Shown here: piece by piece, positions 58,752 to 64,000 of the stretch
Layout of the letters: every line of letters begins with the position of its first letter
How positions within the stretch are numbered: the first letter of the stretch is position 1
Assembly: GCA_024233835.1 (NCBI GenBank)
Contig: JACKPC010000001.1
Coordinates: 558,001 to 622,000 of the forward strand
From: Leptospiraceae bacterium
GTDB lineage: Bacteria; Spirochaetota; Leptospiria; Leptospirales; Leptospiraceae
Length of the DNA stretch: 64,000 nucleotides
Reading direction: 5' to 3'
Notes under the pieces: model-generated
Told to the model about the DNA's origin: nothing
What the model saw: only the letters and a program-made list of their open reading frames with translations
Databases searched by the model: none
Program-made: the position numbers and the translations under genes

Positions 58752-59765
58752 ATGCAAGAAAAAAAACGTGTGAAGGGAGCTAAGAAAAAAGTAGGAAAGA
58801 AAAAAGTCCTACTTAAGAACGATGCCTCTCCTATTGTCTCGAAGAAGAAAGGGACAAAAAAAAAGCTCTCCAAAAAAAAGGAACTTGAAAACAGTTCAAT
58901 AAAGTTAATCGAAGAAGAACCTGTAACTTCGCAAGAACTTACGATTACTCATCGACAAAAAAAAGAAAGTTCCGATCTTGAAGTACAGGCTGAAAGCAAA
59001 ATTGAACTTGTGGAAACAGAGGAAGAAGGAGAGATACAGCTACGAGAAAAATATATGACTATCGGAGAACATCTCGAAGAACTCAGACAGGTTTTAATTC
59101 GAGGGCTTTTCGTATTAGGAGTATTTATTATTGTAGCTCTTTTTTTTGGAGAAGATGTTCATAAAATATTAACCACTCCGTATAAGAACGTTCTGGGTAA
59201 GAATGCCACATTTTATCAGATAAAGATGATGGCTCCCTTTATGGTCTACCTAAAAACTGCTGTAATGATTTCTATTTTATTTAGTTTCCCTATACAACTG
59301 TATTTTATCTGGGGCTTTATTTCTCCTGCCGTAGAACCAAAGCATGAAAGATATGGTAAGATTATTATCCTTGCTTCCACTCTTCTCTTTTGGGCCGGAA
59401 TTGCTCTATGCTGGTACAGTGTTTTTGAAAAAATGCTACAATTCTTTCTGGTGGTATTTCAATTACCTGATATTGAAACCAAACTTCCTATAGATGAATA
59501 TTACGATATATTTTTTAATCTTCATCTAATATTCGGAATTGCATTCCAGCTTCCAATAGTATTAGTTCTTTTAGGAGCTATGGGAATTTTACGTTCTGCA
59601 TTTCTATTTAGCAAATGGAGAGAAGTTACAATATTTCTCGCGATTGCTTCTGCTTTTCTTTCTCCACCGGATTGGGTTTCTATGGTAGCTTTGCTGATAC
59701 CACTTGAGATTCTTTTCTTCCTATCTTTAATTGTCATGAAGATGGTTGAACGGAAGGAGGAGTGA
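58752..59765 (+). CDS. tatC: Sec-independent translocase TatC with charged N-terminal extension
   Basis: This 337-residue protein has six transmembrane helices in its last 235 residues, beginning with the TatC start MTIGEHLEELRQVLIRG at residue 102. The first 101 residues form a Lys-rich, then acidic, low-complexity extension absent from typical TatC of 240-260 residues. The ATG at 58752 directly follows the tatA stop. The alternative start at 59055 (residue 102) would give a normal-length protein but has no clear ribosome binding site. TatC binds the signal peptides of folded export substrates. Confidence 0.93.
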   Translation: MQEKKRVKGAKKKVGKKKVLLKNDASPIVSKKKGTKKKLSKKKELENSSIKLIEEEPVTSQELTITHRQKKESSDLEVQAESKIELVETEEEGEIQLREKYMTIGEHLEELRQVLIRGLFVLGVFIIVALFFGEDVHKILTTPYKNVLGKNATFYQIKMMAPFMVYLKTAVMISILFSFPIQLYFIWGFISPAVEPKHERYGKIIILASTLLFWAGIALCWYSVFEKMLQFFLVVFQLPDIETKLPIDEYYDIFFNLHLIFGIAFQLPIVLVLLGAMGILRSAFLFSKWREVTIFLAIASAFLSPPDWVSMVALLIPLEILFFLSLIVMKMVERKEE

Positions 59766-60844
59766 TGCCTCAAAATGGCATACTCGTTTTTTCTTTCTCC
59801 TTTCTACTATTTTTAATTTTCCTTGCAATAGAATCATTTTTTTTGGAGGGAAAAAGTTTTTCCGGAGAACAACTCTTATTGATAAAAGTTGGAAAAGTAT
59901 TCATAGCCTTTTCTTTATCTCTCATTCCGGCCCTACTCTATTACGTTGGAAATAATTCTCAAAGGGCAAGCTTTAGCTTTTTTCATAACCTGATCCAGAA
60001 CTGGGGTGATGATTTATATGAAAAAGAAATAAAAAATTTTAAAGCTTCAGAACCCTTCAAGAGTCTGATTTATTTATTTAAAAAACGCTATCTGGAAGAG
60101 AAAGAGAAACAGGATAAAGTTATTCGAGAAATTTTATTCACACATAAAGAAATTTCTGAATTCTATAAGCCTCTGCAGCTTACAAGAAACATCAGTTTAC
60201 CCGGTTTTAATTATTATTCAAATCATCTCCATCACTTTGAAAGCGGTAAAAATGCTTCCTGGTTATTGCCTGTCCAGGATGGATGTATTGGAATCCTTTT
60301 ACATGCCCAGCTTGAGAAAGAATTAAGCCTTGCAGTTCTGTCAAGAATCGATGGTTACTTTTCCTGTGCAAGAATCCATAACCAACTTTCTGCTGAGGAT
60401 ATTTTACGAGGATTTACTATTTGTTTGAAAGAGTTTCAAAACTATCAATTTCTACTATCCTGTGTTTTTGTTTCTTCAGACAATAATCTCTGGTTTATAA
60501 ATTATCAGAAAAATCCCATATTTGTCCTGGGTGAAAATTCCTATGAAGCTTTGAGTATGGAAGAAGAATACTATTCACAAGAAATGCCGGAACCACATTA
60601 TAAACGTACGAGTCTAAGAAATGGAGAAAAACTTATTCTTCTACCGGATAGTCTCTGTCAGGATTTATATATGGATATAAATTTATTACAGACTTATCTA
60701 ATGAAAGCGAGAAAGGATTGCATTACAAAGGATGGATTTGAATTTGCTCAGATTTTTTTTCAAATCTTAGATGAAAGAGCTAAAGAGAAAAATATTCCAT
60801 TCCAAAACGAAAAGCAAATTATTGTTGTAGGAAGTTATTCATGA
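59765..60844 (+). CDS. Membrane protein with degenerate PP2C/SpoIIE-like domain
   Basis: This 359-residue protein has two N-terminal transmembrane helices (about 7-25 and 37-59), a coiled coil (about 105-125) and a C-terminal region that follows a SpoIIE/PP2C layout by pattern. However, the catalytic Asp stretches are replaced (DGCIGILLHAQ where GDxxDxx/DVxGHG is expected, LLPDSL where YTDG is expected). So it is probably an inactive phosphatase-like sensor. The ATG overlaps the tatC stop (TGATG) and has GGAGGAG upstream. Weak family assignment. Confidence 0.55.
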   Translation: MPQNGILVFSFSFLLFLIFLAIESFFLEGKSFSGEQLLLIKVGKVFIAFSLSLIPALLYYVGNNSQRASFSFFHNLIQNWGDDLYEKEIKNFKASEPFKSLIYLFKKRYLEEKEKQDKVIREILFTHKEISEFYKPLQLTRNISLPGFNYYSNHLHHFESGKNASWLLPVQDGCIGILLHAQLEKELSLAVLSRIDGYFSCARIHNQLSAEDILRGFTICLKEFQNYQFLLSCVFVSSDNNLWFINYQKNPIFVLGENSYEALSMEEEYYSQEMPEPHYKRTSLRNGEKLILLPDSLCQDLYMDINLLQTYLMKARKDCITKDGFEFAQIFFQILDERAKEKNIPFQNEKQIIVVGSYS

Positions 60845-61548
60845 AAACACTGATTATATTTACACTATTATCCTTGATTTTTTATACCGAACAAAATGCA
60901 AAAGGTAAAGCCTGGTTAAACTATAAACAAAAGCAGCAAACTAAAGCAGGAAAATATTGCAGGTTTGAAATTATCTTTCCCGTCTTATCTGTGAAGAAAA
61001 AAGATAAAGACAAAATTAAAATATTAAGAATAGTTAATAAACTTCTAAGAAACTCACTACTCAGTTCAATTAAAAGTTATGTTCCCCTTTGCGAACAGGC
61101 CAAGAAGGAAAAACAGGAAAATGGTTTCATCGGAAAATTGCATTTTAATGTGGTTTATATAAATTCTAAAGTTCTGAGTGTTTTTTATTCAGGATATGAT
61201 TACTTTTCAGGAACTCCGTATCCCAACAAAATTTTCAAATCGTATAATTTTGACTTAAAAACAGGTTTGACAATTCCTTACAACAGTCTTTTTAAGCAGG
61301 ATGTAGATTATAAAAAAGTCATGCACCACATCATTGCAAATGACATGTTAAGACAAAAAGTGGTTCAATCTCCTAAAGATTTTGTCCATGAACAGCTTGA
61401 TTACGATTACTATTTTTTAGAGAAAGAACTAATTATTTTTAATATATTTGATATGCATGTATTACAAAGTGTGCAGACAAAAGTAAAATACAACTCTATA
61501 AAAGATATTCTTGCCCCGGATTTCTATAGTAAATTTATGGATGAATGA
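60841..61548 (+). CDS. Secreted DUF3298/RsiV-like protein
   Basis: This 235-residue protein has a signal peptide (about 1-20). Its C-terminal part has SYNFDLKTGLTIPYNSLFK, similar to the FDLKTGKxLxLxDLF segment of DUF3298/RsiV-type extracytoplasmic domains, followed by a YYFLEKELIIF strand. Such domains sit outside the inner membrane and sense envelope state in some bacteria. Its start overlaps the preceding gene by four bases and the end overlaps the next. Family call moderately sure. Confidence 0.6.
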   Translation: MKTLIIFTLLSLIFYTEQNAKGKAWLNYKQKQQTKAGKYCRFEIIFPVLSVKKKDKDKIKILRIVNKLLRNSLLSSIKSYVPLCEQAKKEKQENGFIGKLHFNVVYINSKVLSVFYSGYDYFSGTPYPNKIFKSYNFDLKTGLTIPYNSLFKQDVDYKKVMHHIIANDMLRQKVVQSPKDFVHEQLDYDYYFLEKELIIFNIFDMHVLQSVQTKVKYNSIKDILAPDFYSKFMDE

Positions 61549-62495
61549 TGGAACAAACGGGAACCCTAATCGAGTTAGGCCAAAACTCTCCTCTTGCACT
61601 TGTCTATTTTGGTCTTTCCAAAGAAGAACTGGAATATCTTGTAGCCCTAATTAAGCTCAGGGGAAATAAACCCTGTATGTATGTGGATTCTTTTCGCCCG
61701 AGTCTTCTAAACAAAGGAGATATTTTTTTAATTGATGCCTTTTACGATGACTTACTGCTTGAGTTGCTGGATTGGTCAATTCGAATCATTGCTATCGGGA
61801 GATTTGAAATCCAACAAAAGACCCTCTTTTTTGAAAATGGAATTATGAGTATCTGGGATTTAAACCAGTATAAACTTGAAGACATAAGTCCGGTTTTATT
61901 AAAAAGATACACATCCCGCTTGAAACTTCATGCTTATATCTGGTGTGATGATAGAAACTTTATAAAAAACTTACAAACAATATTTGACGTTTATTCCATC
62001 GATTATATAAGTTCTAATAATCCGGAATATGCCCTGCACTCTTTAAGCGAGAATGATTATGAAATTTTAATCATTGATTGGGATAATTGTGGTGTAGAAA
62101 TTCAAAGCCTGATACATGAGTTTCGCAAGATTTCAAAAATTAAGAAAAAATTTCCTTTTATTGCAGGAATAAAAGATTTTTCCAGGAAAGAACTTTTCAA
62201 GGATTTAACAGGAATGAAAGAATTTTGCAAGGCTTTATTCTCACCCAATGAAATCCTTGCATTATTTCTTCGCTCATTTCCCCTGAACATTCAAAAACAA
62301 TTCAAGCAGAATCACTCGGATTTAGGGCCATATATTCACTGGAGAGTAAATTCTTCGGATATGTCTCTCATCCTGGATTTAAAACCGGAAATTCAAAATC
62401 CTCAAATTCTTTATGAAGATTTAAAAAAAGAGCTTGAGATTATACTCATTCAAGAACAATTCTCATGGTTAGACTCATTTTTACAGAGTGCATAA
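61545..62495 (+). CDS. Protein with two degenerate receiver-like domains
   Basis: This 316-residue soluble protein seems to contain two receiver-like (REC) folds: one at about 15-120 (DIFLIDAFYDD and IIAIGRFE) and one at about 130-240 (YIWCDDRNF, ILIIDWDN and FIAGIKDF). The phosphoacceptor Asp is present at DWDN in the second, but the other metal and lysine residues are unclear. The first is more degenerate. It is coupled to the preceding gene (ATGATG). No output domain is visible. It may be a regulatory adaptor. Confidence 0.45.
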   Translation: MMEQTGTLIELGQNSPLALVYFGLSKEELEYLVALIKLRGNKPCMYVDSFRPSLLNKGDIFLIDAFYDDLLLELLDWSIRIIAIGRFEIQQKTLFFENGIMSIWDLNQYKLEDISPVLLKRYTSRLKLHAYIWCDDRNFIKNLQTIFDVYSIDYISSNNPEYALHSLSENDYEILIIDWDNCGVEIQSLIHEFRKISKIKKKFPFIAGIKDFSRKELFKDLTGMKEFCKALFSPNEILALFLRSFPLNIQKQFKQNHSDLGPYIHWRVNSSDMSLILDLKPEIQNPQILYEDLKKELEIILIQEQFSWLDSFLQSA

Positions 62496-62570
62496 AAAGA
62501 AAAAATTTATTATCCCAAAATTCCCTTTCCTGAACACTGGCTGGGAGTATTAATTTATAAGGTAGCATCC

Positions 62571-64000
62571 ATGGAAAAAGGATATTTAATTCCCCTCGGA
62601 AAAGAAATTTTCAACCCCTATTTCATCATTCTTTGCCTGGTAGGTCTTTATTTGACCGTAAAATTAAGGTTTCCTCAATTTCGTTTTTTCTTTCTGGCAT
62701 TTAAAATTTTTTCCGGTGCTTTAGATTTTAAAGGACTCAAAGGGCAATTAATTCATTCCCAGGCTTTTTTTGCCGGGACAGGTTCCTCACTCCTTATCGG
62801 GGCAGCAATTGGTTCCGCCTTTGCTTTTTTAATCGGAGGACCGGGTGCATTACTCTGGATCTGGCTTGCCACAATCATTATGATGCCTATGCGGCTCGTG
62901 ACTTCCACTCTTGCCATTAAATTTCGAACCAAGCTTCCGAACGGGCGATATTTATCCGGGCCTATGTATTTTATAGAAAAGGCATTAAAAGCCCGCTGGT
63001 TAGCCATTGCATTTGCCCTGACCAGCCTGGTAACAGTTTTAACTCTCGGCGGGATTGTTCCAATTTTAAGTATGGAGTACATAGCAAATAAAACTCTGGG
63101 GTTAAGAGGTATGGATCTCCCGCTTCTATTTTCAGCTTTTCTGATTTATGCGGTTTTAGGAGGAATTCGCAGGGTAGGAAAAATTTCCGGAACTTTAATT
63201 CCTATCGCCCTGATTCTCTTTTTCATTTCCTACTACTTTAGCTTTTCTAAATATTTAATCCCTTTCAGCAGTTTTATAAAAGAGGTTTTTAAACATGCAC
63301 TTGAATTAAAACCGGTTATCACAGGAGGTTCTCTGGCCTTATTTACGGTTGTTGGAGAATCTATGGGAACCTTTTTTATTTCTACCGAAACAGGAGTAGG
63401 AAAAAGTGCAGGAATTTCCGGAGTAGTCAGAACCGATTCACCGGTAAAACAGGGGCTGGTGAGTATGCTTTCTTCCGCATTTGAAGGCTTTGTTACTTCT
63501 ACTCTAATTTTCTATCTTCTGGTGTCGGTGGATGCTTCGAGTCTTAGCAGGCAAAAAGAGTTTTTAGATATCGTGCTTTCAACAGGCGGTCTTCCTGTTG
63601 TATTTTTAACTCTTTCGTTTTTAATTTTCGGGTTTGTTGGGATCTGCGGATGGTTCTATACCGGTGAACAGAATGCATATTATGTACTGGGTGAAAAGTT
63701 TGCGAATTTTTTTCGGATTGTTTTCATCGGAAGTTTTATTACTGCCTCCTATTTGTATATGAAGTTCGGGATGGATGTTCTTATTAATTCCTTTCAATTC
63801 GCCTATACCATGGCTATTATTTCCGCGATTCCTGTAACTATAACACTGGTCTTATTAGCTAAAATTGTTTCTTATGAAATGAATAAATATCTGTCAGAAA
63901 GTGGTGCAGAATACGAAGTATTAAAAGATTTTTATATTCTAATTCTCAGTATGCTTCCTAAAAATCTTCTTTCCAAGGTTTTCGGTTTTTTTACCTATTT
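62571..64000 (+). CDS. Alanine/glycine:cation symporter (AGCS), 3' end beyond the window
   Basis: The frame from ATG 62571 runs to the window end, at least 476 residues, with about eleven transmembrane helices. AGCS landmarks are visible: GAAIGSAFAFLIGGPGALLWIW near residue 85, GPMYFIEKAL and the STETGVGKSAG...DSPVKQGLVSML block near 275. These transporters bring in alanine or glycine with sodium. The usual NEAGxG here reads TETGVG. It lies 75 bases after the receiver-like gene and may share its transcript. Confidence 0.9.
   Translation, partial: MEKGYLIPLGKEIFNPYFIILCLVGLYLTVKLRFPQFRFFFLAFKIFSGALDFKGLKGQLIHSQAFFAGTGSSLLIGAAIGSAFAFLIGGPGALLWIWLATIIMMPMRLVTSTLAIKFRTKLPNGRYLSGPMYFIEKALKARWLAIAFALTSLVTVLTLGGIVPILSMEYIANKTLGLRGMDLPLLFSAFLIYAVLGGIRRVGKISGTLIPIALILFFISYYFSFSKYLIPFSSFIKEVFKHALELKPVITGGSLALFTVVGESMGTFFISTETGVGKSAGISGVVRTDSPVKQGLVSMLSSAFEGFVTSTLIFYLLVSVDASSLSRQKEFLDIVLSTGGLPVVFLTLSFLIFGFVGICGWFYTGEQNAYYVLGEKFANFFRIVFIGSFITASYLYMKFGMDVLINSFQFAYTMAIISAIPVTITLVLLAKIVSYEMNKYLSESGAEYEVLKDFYILILSMLPKNLLSKVFGFFTY

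Noticed and set aside
58496..58873. A 125-residue minus-strand frame opposite tatA and the start of tatC
   Set aside because: It is the complement of Lys/Glu-rich coding sequence, and its Phe/Ser composition is expected from that.
1..64000. tRNA and rRNA genes
   Set aside because: I looked in the gaps between genes but saw no cloverleaf-like or conserved rRNA sequence; a tRNAscan run would settle this.

Overview
The window looks like a chromosomal segment of a low-GC spirochaete of the Leptospira kind (order Leptospirales). This is an inference from content, not from a marker gene. The supporting signs are spirochaete-type lipoprotein signals, a bactofilin next to an M23-like protein and a YaaR protein, many hybrid histidine kinases, GAF and SpoIIE proteins, a CHASE2 cyclase, a DprE1-like oxidase, and a mreBCD-mrdA-rodA operon. 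I found no rRNA, tRNA or CRISPR array.

Layout: 1-1.0 kb is the end of parA plus parB. 1.0-5.0 kb is a four-gene membrane cluster (DUF4178 protein, small membrane protein, DUF350 protein, membrane-anchored spermidine-synthase-like enzyme). 5.0-6.9 kb is a minus-strand cell-shape operon (M23-like, bactofilin, YaaR). 6.9-20.8 kb holds housekeeping genes (tatD, serS, sirtuin, clpS, rsgA), lipoproteins, a glycosyltransferase, a sensor kinase and a giant aromatic-repeat secreted protein coupled to a GNAT acetyltransferase. 20.8-27.4 kb is the rod-shape operon behind a structured leader. 27.4-36.1 kb is a signalling block: a divergent CheW-like protein, two hybrid or response-regulator kinases, a Spx/ArsC-like protein, a short adenylate-forming enzyme and another hybrid kinase. 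36.2-47.8 kb holds hypothetical and lipoprotein genes, a K+ channel operon with a SpoIIE phosphatase, a FabG-type reductase, a CHASE2 adenylate cyclase and a DprE1-like oxidase.

46.2-56.2 kb is an accessory zone interrupting the housekeeping pattern. It has a type IIG restriction-modification protein with an adjacent XRE regulator and clear operator palindromes, two toxin-antitoxin pairs, a PD-(D/E)XK (Rpn) transposase-family gene and the decayed tail of a second one. It also has an internally deleted PIN-like toxin, a 51-bp duplication of the restriction gene's 3' end, three copies of an intergenic repeat, and hairpin elements, one of them inside a toxin gene. From 56.2 kb a core region resumes: an ABC-F ATPase with a small upstream gene, tatA-tatC with an unusual TatC N-terminus, three poorly known downstream genes (pseudo-phosphatase-like, DUF3298-like, tandem receiver-like), and the start of an alanine/sodium symporter cut by the window end.

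The best candidates for undescribed biology are the DUF4178/DUF350/SpeE cluster, the giant aromatic-repeat protein, the CheW-like plus hybrid-kinase module, the tat-linked pseudoenzyme operon, and a ten-residue repeat array inserted in the CHASE2 cyclase sensor.
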